From NCBI RefSeq assembly GCF_003597395.2, contig NC_133773.1:66898560-66962559 (forward strand): a stretch of 64,000 nt of DNA. The letters are read 5' to 3'. A model generated the notes under the pieces. That model saw only the letters and a list, made by a program, of their open reading frames with translations. It ran no database searches and was not told the DNA's origin. Within the stretch, counting starts at the first letter, position 1. The number at the start of each line of letters is the position of its first letter. A program made the position numbers and the translations under genes. This DNA comes from Chelonoidis abingdonii. Lineage: Eukaryota; Chordata; Testudines; Testudinidae. Below are positions 12,327 to 24,159 of the stretch, in pieces.

Positions 12327-12401
12327 TGAGCCCAATCCTGCAAGCCTCTATGTGTGGGACTCCCATGACTCTTTAGAAGAAGGTTCTGGAGAATTGGGCC
12401 C
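12327..12401. mobile_element. Short MITE-like inverted repeat
   Basis: The ends GAGCCCAATCCTGCAAG and GAATTGGGCCCC are inverted relative to each other over about 10 bases. No coding content. Confidence 0.5.
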
Positions 12402-12409
12402 CACAACAA

Positions 12410-12532
12410 AAATCCTGCAAACGTTCATATATTAGTGAATTTTCTTATGTGAGAAGACCCAGTGGCATGAAGGGGACTACAAATATGAGTAAAGTTACGC
12501 ATATGCTTAAGTGTTTACAGGATCAGAGCTCA
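12410..12532. mobile_element. MITE, ATGCTTAA palindromic family
   Basis: The left end AATCCTGCAAACGTTCAT is the inverted counterpart of the right end, whose complement reads GATCCTGTAAACACTTAAGC. Related short palindromic units occur at 52434-52510 and, less clearly, near 35155, 46030 and 60560. Confidence 0.6.
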
Positions 12533-12705
12533 AGTTAGTAATTGTTTTATTTCACAGATCTTGTTTTCTTCTTGATTTTTATATAGCACTTATGTGTGGC
12601 TGATGACTAATCTATATAAAAAGTTTCCAGGATTGTCACCTATGTGTCATTCAGAAGCCTAAGTGTGTGTTTAAGTCAAGTGAAGCAACTGAAACAGTTA
12701 CAATC

Positions 12706-13203
12706 TTTTTGTTCAGAATATCACCAGGTTCAGTCATCATTACAAGTTAATCTGTGACTATCCAAATAAGTTTATGATTTTAAAATTTACACCTGTGCAA
12801 CATCAAGGGATATATTTAAGCCTTGCCAAAAATCCTAGGTCAATGTGATAGCACAAGTAATGCAACCAATCAGCACTCCTTTATTTTACAGTTAATTTGC
12901 ATGCACTAATTTAAGTGGTTGTACGAGCAAGACTGCACAGATGGTCGATTACTTGGCAGAACTGCCACAGTTCTTCAAAGCCACCCACACAGCAACATAG
13001 CCAAACCAACACAATAACCCCAGACAACCCCACACACGACAGCACACATGCTTCATTTGCCACCTGCACAAATCCATGCAACTCTCCCAGGACAACACAA
13101 TCTGTACACAGTAACTCCAACCATCACTCTGAAGCTGTGGAGTAATGGAAACAGCTCCAAGAATGATAGTGAGCATTTTTTTTTGTTCAGAATATCACCA
13201 GGT
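12706..13203 (+). repeat. Ancient tandem duplication marked by a 24-bp repeat
   Basis: A 24-base string (five T, then GTTCAGAATATCACCAGGT) occurs at 12706-12729 and again at 13180-13203, identical and 474 bases apart. After each copy, sequence of loosely similar layout follows (ACACCTGTGCAACATC against ACATCTATGCAACAGC), which suggests an old tandem duplication. The interval contains a CA-rich segment (12960-13110) that gives overlapping open frames on both strands without domain content. Confidence 0.5.
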
Positions 13204-13691
13204 GACTGGGATTCATAGTTTGCTACCATACAATTTTAAAAATTCTCAGTCATTTTCAGCCTTTTTTTCTTTACACATAAGACTTTAGAGATTACATCTA
13301 TGCAACAGCATCGGCTTTCAGCTAAATATGAAAGTAAATGCCTAAATGCATAAGATACTTTTAATATGCCACATTAAGCAATTTAACTGACTGATTTTTA
13401 CCTTTTTATTCTAATAAAGGGGATTGTATACATTTCCAGCCCTTCTCTTACCCTCTACTTCTACATTTTTTTTCTAACATCCTGTTTCCTATATATTCTT
13501 CCAATTTTCTTTTCACATTGCCCAAAAATCTATGCCTAGATTTCCTCAGCTTTTCTATAATTGGGATCACCTTCTCACATGCACACAGTAAAAGTGATTC
13601 TAATTACACTCTCAATAAAATGGCCAATGTTTCAAGTAGCAATATGTATAAACATAATGTAGATTAAGGAAATAATGTTATTGCACCTAAT

Positions 13692-14019
13692 CAGGACTGG
13701 TGCCAGGGTTTCTGGCGCCCTAGGCGCCGGGCCATTTCGCTGCCCCGCACGCGGGTCTTGCGGCTCCGGTGGAACTGCCGCAGGCATGCCTGCGGCAGGT
13801 CCACCGGAGCCGCGGGACCAACGGACCGTCCATAGAAATGCCTGCGGCAGGTCCACTGTAGCCGCGGGACCAGTAGACCCTCCGCAGGTACGACTGCAAC
13901 AGCTCCACTGGAGCCGCCTGCCGCCCCCCCCAGCAAAATGCCACCCCCCCATAATGCTGGCGCCCTAGGTCGCCTAAATGAAAGCTGCCTAAGTCGCCTA
14001 AATGAAAGCACCGGCCCTG
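13692..14019. mobile_element. GC-rich palindromic hAT MITE, copy 1
   Basis: The 328-bp element runs CAGGACTGGTGCC to GCACCGGCCCTG and is flanked by perfect 8-bp duplications CACCTAAT at 13684-13691 and 14020-14027, the hAT signature. It is strongly GC- and CpG-rich against AT-rich surroundings. The core at 13760-13813 is a 54-bp near-perfect palindrome centred on GCATGC with one mismatched pair. Downstream, a unit starting CTGCGGCAGGTCCAC repeats at 13790, 13842 and, diverged, 13893 (period 51-52). The open frames on both strands here follow from this structure and are not genes. A related copy lies at 59355-59679. Confidence 0.88.
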
Positions 14020-14027
14020 CACCTAAT

Positions 14028-14670
14028 CAGAGAACAGATCTTGGATGCTTGCTTTTGACTACAGCTACTCCTATGCCTATTTAGGTTACTTTTTGGCCTG
14101 GTTCCAGAAGTGCAGGCTAAGAGAAAAGCGATGTCCAGATAGAAAGGAAAATTGCAGACAGCTGCCAGTGATAACAGCCCTGCAGATTATGACACTCAAA
14201 ACACAGGTGCTGTACAGTTTTTAAAAAACAGTCTCCAAGTACTGGGTCATAATGGACATGAAATATGCTCTAGCCAGATTGTTTCTCAGATTTTTCTGAG
14301 TGGCTAAAACACAATAATCTAAATTGTTTGTTCTACCGAGTCTCATACATAAAATTATATTTTTTTGTTTTTTTTTCTCCTTTCAGATGAATGGGTTGCC
14401 TGCACAGATTTTATGTCAATAGTACATCTTTACACAATTAGATTAAGTACAGATGAGAGTGTGTTGGGGTGGATGAGTGTTACATGCATTATTCCTGCTG
14501 TGTATATTCAGCCACTTGTAAAAATCTTGCTCCCTGTTGCTATTGACTGAAATGGCATTTCATTCTCCGAGGAAACTAACTTTTTGCATGCTGAGCAATG
14601 CACTCAAAAAGAAAGAGGAAAAAGCTAATGCAATGGAGGATTTAACTGACTGAATTCTATATTTAAAAAT
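14028..14670. other. Intergenic, nothing recognised
   Basis: No gene or repeat recognised. The 61-codon frame at 14365-14550 has no motif. Confidence 0.45.
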
Positions 14671-15017
14671 TAGGGCTGTCGATTAATTGCCGTTAACTCA
14701 CGTGATTAATTTTTGAGTTAATCATGATTACTCTGTTTTAATTGCACTGTTAATAGAATACCAATTTAAATTTATTAAATATTTTAGATGTTTTCTTACA
14801 TTTTCATGTAAACAGTTTGTTTACATTATTGTTCTCTTCTTATTTACAATATCACCAGAAAGGGAGAACAGGGATTTGCATGGCACTTTTGCAGCTGGCA
14901 TTGCAAGGTATTTATGTGCCAGATATGCTATACATTCATATGCCCCTTCATGCTTCAGCTACCATTCCAGAGGACATGCTTCCGTGCTGATGATGCTCAT
15001 TAATGTGTCAATTAAAT

Positions 15018-16556
15018 TTGTGACTGAACACCTTAGGGGAGAATTGTATGACCCTTGCTCTGTTTTACCTGCATTCTGCCATTTATTTCATGTTATAGAA
15101 ATCTTGGATGATGACCCAGCATATGGTGTTCATTTTAAGAACACTTTCACTGCAATCTCACATTGATACGTTCTTTGCATTTTGTTAAATTTCTAAAGAT
15201 AGCTACGGCACTCGAGCCAAGGTTTAAGAATCTGAAGTGCCTTCCAAAATCTGAGAGGGATGAAGTGTGGAGCTATCATAAGCCTCTCTCCCAAATCTGG
15301 ACCTTAGCGTCCAGAAATCTGGGTGCCTAGCATGAACCTCTCTAAGCTCAATTTACCAGCTTAGATCTGATCTCGCTGCCACCATCCAAAATTTCCAGGG
15401 TTTTGGCCCCCTCTGGTCTCCCCAAAACCTTCCCTGGAGGGACCCCAAGACTCAGAAACCCTGAGCCTACAACAAAGGGAAATAACCCACTTCCCTTCCC
15501 TCTCTCTCACCCAGACTTTCCTCTCTGGGCTAACCTGAGAGTATTGATGCAATCTCTTTACATCACAATACCAAGAAGCATGTCTCCTTTATTCCACAAA
15601 GAGACAAACCCCAAATACAAGGAAACAGAGATGATCCTATCTCTTCCCCCTCCCACCAACTCCCTGGTGCTGCAGAGCTTACCCTCCGTAGATCTAACAC
15701 AAAGAGAATTCCCTCCCCTTGTTCCTTAACCTACCCAGAGAGAAAAACTCAAACAAGTCTTACAAAGAAAACTTTATATAAAAAAAAAGAAAGAAAAAGA
15801 CATAAGAATATAAACTCTGCATCAAGATGACCAATACAGGGCTATTGCTTATAAAAAAATATGAATAAACAGTCTGATTCAAAAAGATATCCAATTTGAA
15901 ACATTCCAGCAAGTTACACACATGTAAATACACCCAAAACAACATAAAAGCCTATATTGTTTTTCTACCCGTACTTACAAGTTGGACACAGAAGATTAGA
16001 AGAAGAAAGAAGCTTCTCATAGCTGAGAGATAAACAAAAGACTCAGAGTCCAAAAATTCCCTCCCTGACTTTGAAAAATACAGTTTCCTGATTGGTCCTC
16101 TGGTCAGGTGTTTGGTTCCCTTTGTTAACCCTTTACAGGTAAAAGAACCATTAAACCTTAGCTATCTATTTATGACAGGAGCATGCTTTCAGAAGTCTTA
16201 AAAGAGCAAGACTCTCTGATGCGGAAACTACAGAACCAAAAAAGAAAATCAACCTGCTGGTGGCATTTGACTCAGATAATGAAAACGAGCATGCGTGGGT
16301 TCACACTGCTTTGGATTATTATCAAGCAGAACCCGTCATCACCATGGATTCTTGTCCCTGGGGAATGGTGTTTCAGGCATACAGGGATATAAGAATCTTT
16401 AGCGCATCTGGCACATAAATATCTTGTGATGCTGATGTGCCATGAGAAAGCCTGTTGTCACTTTCAGGTTACACTGTAAACAAGAAGTGGGCAGCATTAT
16501 CTCCTGCAAATGTAAATAAACGTGTTTATGTGAGTGATTGGCTGAACAAGAAGTAG
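15018..16556 (+). pseudogene. hAT transposase remnant (ZBED1-like C-terminal half)
   Basis: Plus-strand pieces in order: FVTEHLRGELYDPCSVLPAF from about 15018, then IATALEPRFKNLKCLPKSER near 15200-15260 (the hAT ALDPRFK motif, here with E for D), then after the LTR LSEVLKEQDS. Last comes SLLSLSGYTVNKKWAALSPA at 16449 onward, continuing to SDWLNKK and the stop at 16554-16556, which is the hAT C-terminal dimerisation motif. The N-terminal BED zinc finger and most of the catalytic core are missing. Stops and frameshifts separate the pieces. A hAT transposase cuts and pastes its own element; this one cannot. Confidence 0.8.
15274..16177. repeat. Solo LTR, copy 2 (904 bp), inside the hAT element
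   Basis: Starts TATCATAAG (expected TGTCATAAG, one change) and ends TATGACA. Perfect 5-bp duplications GGAGC lie at 15269-15273 and 16178-16182, and the transposase reading resumes after the right one. It shares with copies 1 and 3 the order CTTAGCGTCCA, AGCTTAGATCTGAT, GCTGCCACCA, CCCCAAAACCTTCC and TTAACCCTTTACAGGTAAAA. No internal retroviral sequence remains. An AATAAA lies near 15866 and a CCAAT-type box near 16090 in antisense; orientation unresolved. Confidence 0.92.
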
Positions 16557-16873
16557 GACTGAGTGGACTTGCAGGCTCTAAAATTGTGCATTTTTTTTGT
16601 TCCTAATTCTACATTTGTAAGTTCAACTTTAATGATAAATAGATTGCACTACAGTACTTGTATTAGGTGAATTGAAAACTACTATTCTGACTTTTTTTAC
16701 AGTGCAAATACTTGTAATAAAATAAAGTGAGCACTGTACATTTGGCATTCTGTTTAGTAACTGAAATCATTATATTTGTAGAAAGCATCAAAATATTTAA
16801 ATAGTATTCTATTATTTAACAGTGTGATTAATTGCAATTAATTTTTTAATTGCTTGACAGCCTTATTAAAAAC

Positions 16874-18369
16874 ACTTGATATTGAGAAAATAATCCAACA
16901 CAGGCATTCATCAGTAACTCTCTTTAATGAGAGAAGTTAAAATTCAAACACTATTCCAAACAGGCAAGACCCCTGAATCAGTCAGTGGAGAGTGTCCCTA
17001 CATAGGCAAGAACTAGTCTTATGCTAACTTAATGACAAAAGAAGTAGAACAAAGAAAAGTAATGCCCTGTTACTATATAAAACACTATAGTGGTGTGTTA
17101 CAACTGAATCTAATATGTTTAGGTGGTTAAGTACTATGATTATTTTACATATAGGCAAACTGTGCAGAAAAAATGACATTCTCTAGGCTACAGGGAGATT
17201 GTCAGAAATGTAATTAAATCTTGAGGTTTACACCGCCCAGTCCTGTATGCACATATCACTAGATTATACCTAATTGTAAGATATCAAGGGAAAGATGCTC
17301 CTATGGACTTGTATTAGTGTAAAAGGCTGCTGACACCGTGCATTCATTTTGTAATATCTATGTATCAAAGTAACCTAAAACCACACTACAATACTCTGCT
17401 CTACAGAGGATCACTAATGCTATCAGGAGTAAAGTTTCACACTTCTGCAGCTTCATTAATAATCTATGATAAAAGGGAATAAGTCAAAGAATTATGCAAG
17501 TGCTGTTTCACTAGTCATAACCATCAATCTAAAAAGATGATGTGGTTGATTGTGAAATAATAATTGTAAATTGAATTGAGAAGCCATTTAAAACAAGGAA
17601 TAAGTAATAGAAAGAACCTCCGCGGCTAATAACAGGAACTAAAAGCTAATTTAAAAAATGGACCAGAAATAAATTGCAGACAAGGTAACCAGATGTTAGT
17701 CTTGCTGTTTTCTGAAATCATATGTGCAGCTTATAAAGATAAATTGAACAACTTTCCAATGTTGATTGATATCAAATAGAAAATCCTGTTCTGTTCAGAT
17801 AGAGGAAGCCCAATTTCAACAGCACATATTCTAGGAATACTAATTTTTGGTTCTTATGACAAGTTGCCCCTTGTGCTATGCTTGAGTAGAACTCCCAAGA
17901 TGGAGAAATGGGTTGATGAGCCTAATCACCCCACACTTACCATGAATAAGTAAACCAATACATTCAAAGTTTGAAGTTTCTTTAATTTGAAAAATAGCTC
18001 TTAAAAGTATCTACTATAATGCTCAGCCTATGATTGGACAGCTAATCACATATCTTGTCATCTATCTCTATGTTCAGGCTTGGATCTGTGTATGTACCAC
18101 ATTAGTCCAACATTCTATATAAAGTCTGAAATGGGAAATGCAATCTCTATTTAGGATTGTGCAAAAAGAATGAATATACTAGCGAATATCTGCTGCTCTA
18201 TCAGTCATAATAGGCTTTCCATCTGCATACCACACATCAGAAGAGATTAATCTTATGTTTTGTTTGGGTTTTTTTGGCTCATACTGATTGTTGCCTCCCT
18301 CTACGAGCAAGCACAATGTACTGCACACACTTTGAAAACTGAAGTATGTGTCCAGAGCTGAAGAGATGT
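16874..18369. other. Intergenic, nothing recognised
   Basis: AT-rich DNA without a recognised gene or repeat family. Confidence 0.45.
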
Positions 18370-18640
18370 GAAGACTAAGGGTACATTTACGCTTCATGCT
18401 GGGGGTGTAATTTCCAGTTCAAGGAGACATACCTGGTTAGCTCTGATCCAGCTAGCACACTAAAAAGTAACAATGTACTTGTGTTGGCATAAGTAGCAGA
18501 AGCAGTTAGCCACTTAAGTATATGCCCTAGGGGCTTGGTGAGGAATGTAGTTGGGGCAGCTACACTGTTTTTAGCCTGATGAGCACTAGTGCAGGTATGA
18601 AGACTTAAGCCAGGAATCTCTCCTCCAGCTCTAAGCATGC
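18370..18640. mobile_element. DNA transposon fragment (CTAGCACACTA family)
   Basis: The segment contains GGTTAGCTCTGATCCAGCTAGC followed by ACACTAAAAAGTA and, further on, GGGGCAGCTACACTG. A related stretch at 42820-42965 has GAGAGCTAGCACACTAAAAA. The layout matches an abundant turtle non-autonomous element with foldback organisation. Family named from memory, so moderate confidence. The minus-strand open frame 18387-18638 is inside it and has no motif. Confidence 0.6.
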
Positions 18641-18667
18641 ATGTGTCCTGTAAGCGAAGTTAATGAA

Positions 18668-18716
18668 AAGTAGGTCAGGATAGATGATCACAATGGTCAC
18701 ACTATAGCTAGAAATG
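18668..18716 (+). mobile_element. Tiny CR1 3'-end remnant
   Basis: GGTCAGGATAGATGATCACA followed by ATGGTC resembles the CR1 3' UTR phrase also seen, in antisense, at 44030-44075. Only about 50 bases are alignable by eye. Confidence 0.45.
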
Positions 18717-20304
18717 TTTGCTTTTCTAAAAACTCATAACAGGACGTGGAAATCTTTCAAGAATAATTAAAAGTACAGAAAGAAGGCAATGACTGTTCTA
18801 AGTATTTTTTTTCCTAATAGAAATAAGTGCTAAAACTATTCTAGGTTGGTCTTAACAAAAATAAAATAGCAACGTCTTTCTTTTGATGATAGGTCCCTAG
18901 TTCACTGACCTTTCTGGCTGAAGTGATTAGATTTTAGAAAAATGCCCTCTGAATGGTTATGAAGTAAAGGCCTAGCTCTCTCACATACTGAAAGGATGGC
19001 TCAGGGAGGGCCTGTAGACTCAAATCAAAACTCCTCTGCTTCACCAAAGACTCTTGCCTGGTGCAGAGGGTCTTGCATAAGCTTTACCAACTGTGTGCAC
19101 TATGTAACATTAGTAGGGCTGGAGGGAAAAACTGTAGTGGAGAGAGAGGGTTAGCATAATAAGCTACATTTTCCTTGGCAATAATCTATTCTCCTCTGCT
19201 TCGCCATTCATCATTTGGTATCGGCTTATCAACATATTAATACACTTGGAGGGTTGCTCCATTTATATCTTAATTGATCTGTAGCACTTAAATTCTATGC
19301 AAATCTCAGACACGTTCCCCTCACAAGACCTTTTAAAAAAAATATTGAAAACTAGCCTTCTCTGTTCCTTAGACTACATTAATCAGGATTCTGGTTCACC
19401 TAGCACCTTATCATGGAGCTGCTTTGATAGATCTACCCATTTTGAGAACTGAGAGAGAACAGAAAATACGGTCCCCTCTAATGAACACAACCAAGGAAGA
19501 GGCCATTTTTTTCTCATCCTGAACATTTCTCTCTCAGCCATTCATATACCTTTTCCTACTTTACTGCACTAGGCCAGAAAAATTGTAATCCCCCTCCTCC
19601 ACCCTGTTTCTCTTGCTCTTTTTATAGAACAAAAGTTTTTACCAGTAGTGTAATTTCTCCAGTAAAAGCAGGATTTGTATACTTCTGTTGACAAAGATGA
19701 CCCACTTTTAGTGAAGAGATGCCTTCCTTGTGAATGACAGCTCATTCAGCCATTGAAGATTATTGTTAATGGAATTTTCATTACTATCAAAGTTGATTAA
19801 TCTTGGAGTTCCCAAGTCTGAACACATTGAGGCAAATGTTTAATAAAATGTGATATTTTATCTGTTTCCTAAGAAACTGTCCTGTATTTCCTTTCCTACA
19901 CTGACTTACTTATCAGGATATTATAATTACATGTAACAAGAAGTTTCCTCACTTTATAACCGGCATGGTATTCCTGGTAGATTGATGACAACATTATAGT
20001 TCACAAATATAGAAGTGTTTTTGATTAAGCCTTGCTTCTTCCACAAGGTCACAAATGCTCATCAAGGTCAGTAGAAGCTGTCTTTGCATGAAAATGAAAC
20101 AGCATCAAGTTCGCACCAGAGAATGTCTCTTCAAAATCGTCTATTATATATTTGCCCTCTAGAATCTCTTCCTGTGTCATGCACAATGCTGAGCACATTG
20201 TTGCATAATTAAACAATAACTGCATTACGCACAAAGCAAGCTTCTATGCAGGGTGTGTGAGAGAGATTTTTGCACAACACTTGAGACAGTGCCCAAAGCT
20301 CCTC
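18717..20304. other. Intergenic, nothing recognised
   Basis: No gene or repeat family recognised. Confidence 0.45.
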
Positions 20305-20505
20305 CTATATGGGACAGACCATGTCACGGGAAGTAATTCTGAGAGGAATCAGAAATGTCAGCTGTCCTGCCCTACTGGTATCTATATTGAAAATTAGTAC
20401 TCTCTGAGGATCAGGGAAGGTTAATACTGGGACAGTTGTCAACTGTGATTTGAGTTCCTGAAAGCTTTTTGACAAGAATCGATAAAAACAAATTTCACTT
20501 GTCAA
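20305..20505 (-). pseudogene. Gypsy-like RT/RNase H junction fragment
   Basis: The minus-strand frame contains SFQELKSQLTTVPVLTFPDP and then a stretch ending NIDTSRAG. This has the spacing of the Ty3/Gypsy RT-to-RNase H junction (F-x-x-L-K ... P-V-L-x-x-P-D ... D-A-S-x-x-G), with the aspartate-serine site altered. After that glycine the similarity fades and no LTR or other pol domain is visible nearby. It is either a decayed LTR-retrotransposon fragment or a coincidental short match. Confidence 0.45.
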
Positions 20506-22085
20506 CTAACAAATAGAGTTGATAACTATATCCACAAAGCCAGAACAAACTGCTAGTCATAAGAGGGTAAGCCTAAAACATTGTGGGCTAGCTTCTCTCC
20601 TGTGCCAACATCCACTAGCTGTAGGAGTGTAGCACTCTCTAATTCAGCTGCTGCAACTGCTCCAGCCCCACCCTTAGAGTAAATTATAGTATCTTTAAGC
20701 TAAAGAAATCTAAATTTACAGCAGCTATCTATTGTTCCTAAGAGACCACATGCTAGCTGAGAGGTGATGGAACATTAGCACAGGAACTGCCTTCATACGC
20801 TTTATGTCAGCCGAAAGCTTCCCCTTACTAGGGGGATTTTCATGTGATTAGCCAGTTACAGTCAGATTCTTGTCCCTTAACATTGCCTGAATGGCAGGGA
20901 GGATCCAAACTGTAAGAGAATCTGGCCCTACATATCTTCCTCACATTTTCAGAGTTTGGTCAAGACTATTGTGCTCCCATAGTCCTTACACTTATTGTTA
21001 TTTCCTGCGAGGAAATTTATATGGCCTAAAAATTAGACTCGAGATTTAAACAATTGAAATTTGAATGGTTTTATGAATAAGTCAGCATTCTTTCATCATT
21101 AGGACCACTCCCAGATGGTTGTCTTCTGGCAAACAGTGGCCAAACCCACTTATATCCTCTAGATACCTCATGTATCACACTGAACAATTCTTCTCCCTTT
21201 TGGGTGTTTATGGATTTCAAATGTTTGTAGAATATTATGTTCCTCTTTTTTTTTTTGATGTGATGTTCTTAATGCCAAGAGATGATCTTTATTACCAATA
21301 GCAAAAAATATTAACATACATAAAGCCAATTATAAATAGGTCCAACTGCCAGACCTACCTGTCTCTCATTGAAAGAGAAGCTATAGTTACAGTAATTTTC
21401 AGCTTTTGTTTGCCATTGCATTCTGACTGTACCTACATTACTGTTGCAAAAGGCGGGGGGAGACCTTCTGCAATTGGGATTGGTACCATTGTCTGATGTG
21501 TTAATTAAGAAATACTTATTGTGAAGGTCAGAATTATGAATATTTCATACTGAGTGTAACCACTAATCGTGCTCAAGTGTTTGAGAAACGCAGAGCTGGC
21601 TGATGATCTTTTGCACTGCCATTATGGGAATTTAGAATAGTACAGTAATTGGGCAGTGATGAGTGTCAGGAAGGAGGAAACTTGTAGAAAGGTGCCAGTT
21701 AATTAATGTTACCAGATGTGAGGAAAACTAGAAATAAGTGCAGTACATATGTTTAGAAGACTACACATTTTCTATGCTACATCATTTTTTCTATTACATA
21801 ACTGTAACAGCTCAGTGGCCCTCAACTTCTGCCCATACTATTACTCCCTATTACACTAGAAAAAAGTTAAATATGAGCACTCCCTCACTTCTAGTTAGAA
21901 AGAAAGGAATGGTGGTTGACACCCTGAAACATGTCTGCAGCTTTGTGAGGGTCATGATCCCCAGCATGAGAATGCGTATATTTTATTTAAACAGACAACA
22001 CCTGGACCAATGACACTAGCACAGTATTTGAGTTACCACAACAGGGAAATGCTGTAGCGTCCCAGTGTTATAACCAATAATAAAT
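20506..22085. other. Intergenic, nothing recognised
   Basis: No gene or repeat family recognised. The 91-codon frame at 21738-22013 has no domain and sits in ordinary AT-rich sequence. Confidence 0.45.
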
Positions 22086-22206
22086 ATTAAGGACCTAATT
22101 TATCATGATACCACTCCAGTTTTATACTACTGTAACTCTTGAAGTCAGTGGAGTTACTGGTGTAAAATTGGAGAAATTCCATGATGAATAGGATCTGACT
22201 TTCCAA
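22086..22206. mobile_element. Small palindromic MITE (GTCAGTGGAGTTAC family)
   Basis: GGACCTAATTTATCATGATA on the left faces TTCCATGATGAATAGGATC on the right, and the middle holds CCAGTTTTATAC facing GTGTAAAATTGG, so the unit folds on itself. This arrangement is common in sauropsid MITEs. Confidence 0.6.
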
Positions 22207-24159
22207 ATTCTGGCCACTGATTTAAGTTACCATATCCTGCTACATCTGTCTTAGGGTAGTGATGACCTTAAAAATGGCCATTTCATTATCAAATTCCCTC
22301 TTAGTAATAACAATCATTCTTATAACTTATCTCTGTGATCAGTTCACTTTAGTATCACTCACTGGGACATGCATTACTTATATCAAAGCTGGCTTAAGTT
22401 AAAAATATCCACTAATGGCTACCGTTTGAACAGCTGCCTTGCCTCTACAGTCCTCTGAAGTGATGCTATGGTCCAGTTTTTTAGGAAGTGGCACTTTTGA
22501 TCATTTTTGTCACAACAGCCAATCCATGTGTTCTGATTTTGAGACATTCTTTGATGCAACTTACAAGGAAATGTAACAGAGAGCAACAACAAAATCTAAA
22601 TAAAAGCACACTCCTCCTTTTCCATCAAAAACAGTTAAGTTAGAATGGCCACATGAAAAGACAAAATATCTACCTTATCCAAATAAACATCTTAATTCTT
22701 GGTTGCATAAGATCATTTCAATGTCAGAGAGTGCAGTCCAGTTCAACACCCCACACCCTCCCCAGATTATTTTCTTAAGTAAATTAACTCACTAATATGT
22801 GTAACTTGTACTTCACTTGTTCAAACCTACGAAGAGACAGGACATTGGTACTTCTCTCACATATGATGAAGGATAAAAGCAAAAAAGTAGTAATTTCTTG
22901 AACAAACTACATTTGCCATAGGATTATAGTTTTAATAACTTGGCATTTCCAATCCATTATGAGCAAGAATTTAGGCAGTCATGTTTTTGGGACTGATCTG
23001 ATCCCTATAATTAAGTATAGTAGTTATTACTTTAGCTTGGTGTCAGTATTTGCTGAGAGATCTAGTATATCTGGGCCAGTACTATAAATGGTTATTTTGA
23101 GTGTCTATATTATTGCGTCACATGGCACGTATGTGTTTTCTGGATTCTGAACAACACTGAGTGCTGGCTGCCTGAGAAAAGAATGACTTTGCCACTTGAT
23201 TCAAAGGTAAAGCTAGCTAGTAGGTAGCAACTGTGATAGGATAAATGAGTGGAATACATCATTACCCCTTTTTCCTCAGATTGTTTAAGGTATCTGTGTG
23301 TCCTAGTCACAATAATTTACCCATACTATTATTTATTTTTATATCTTCAACATGGGATAGCTTTTATGTGTGTGTGTGGCTACGTGAGAGTGTGTGGAAA
23401 ATAAATTGTGTGCTCTATTGAAGGATTTTTCCTTCTTCTACATATTTAAAAAGACACTGTCAACTTGACATCTACTGATTTTTCTTTTATTTTTTATTTT
23501 TTTAAAATACAGTCCTCTTGCCCATTTTGCAATCACATTTTCTCACATAGGTATCTCTCTCTAGATATCGATATTGAGACAGTGAGATCGAGATATGAGA
23601 GAGAGATTTTTCTCTCACCTGTTGCCGTGTGGAAGATCCAGAGAAAAGTGACTACATAAATAATTTACCATATTGGAGAACCAAGGAAAAATTACTTTAC
23701 AAAATCTTCATCAAAAGCACAAACTGAAGAAATAGAAAGAAATAACTTTGATCTCTAATGTCTTCCAGTTCTTGTAGCAGTTGTAAAGGGAAAAAAATTC
23801 AGACAATTGTGATTTTTAAGTTAAGTCTTTCAGTTCCTTTCAAACCATCTGTTTTCCTTTTCCTTTCTATTCATGCTCTCTTTTTCTAGGTGTTTGAAGA
23901 AAATTTAAAAATGAGCCAATTCTTTTAAAACAAACAAACAAAAAAACAACCTCAGTGTGTGTGTTTAATAGGAATATTTACAAGTAAGTATATCAGTATC
24001 TGACAATGACATTGTGGCATCATGTGTGTTTTCTTGTGGCAATATAGTCTGATTCATGAAGATCAAGATCATGAATGAATATTGCACAGGAATGTGCACA
24101 CTCACACTGAAGACTTAGTATGATGCTTGACCCTTTTTTTTCATCCAGTTTTTTTGCAT
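22207..24159. other. Intergenic, simple repeats
   Basis: No gene recognised. A short (TG)n occurs at 23369-23379 and a palindromic GATATCGATATTGAG/GAGATCGAGATATGAG tract at 23560-23610. Confidence 0.45.

Larger units (their letters stand above)
14671..16865 (+). mobile_element. Foldback hAT element (ZBED-type), split by an LTR
   Basis: The element starts TAGGGCTGTCGATTAATTG and ends with the inverted form GACAGCCTTA. The flanks TTAAAAAT (14663-14670) and TTAAAAAC (16866-16873) are an 8-bp target duplication with one change. Without the 904-bp LTR it is about 1.3 kb. The left arm, about 14680-15000, is an inverted copy of the right arm, about 16380-16860: both encode, on opposite strands, the same C-terminal transposase segment. 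The middle holds plus-strand hAT transposase remains. It is not autonomous. Confidence 0.85.

Noticed and set aside
13632..14022. Several open frames of about 100 codons on both strands in the GC-rich block
   Set aside because: They overlap each other in most frames and follow the palindromic, repeated structure of a hAT MITE with a clean target duplication.
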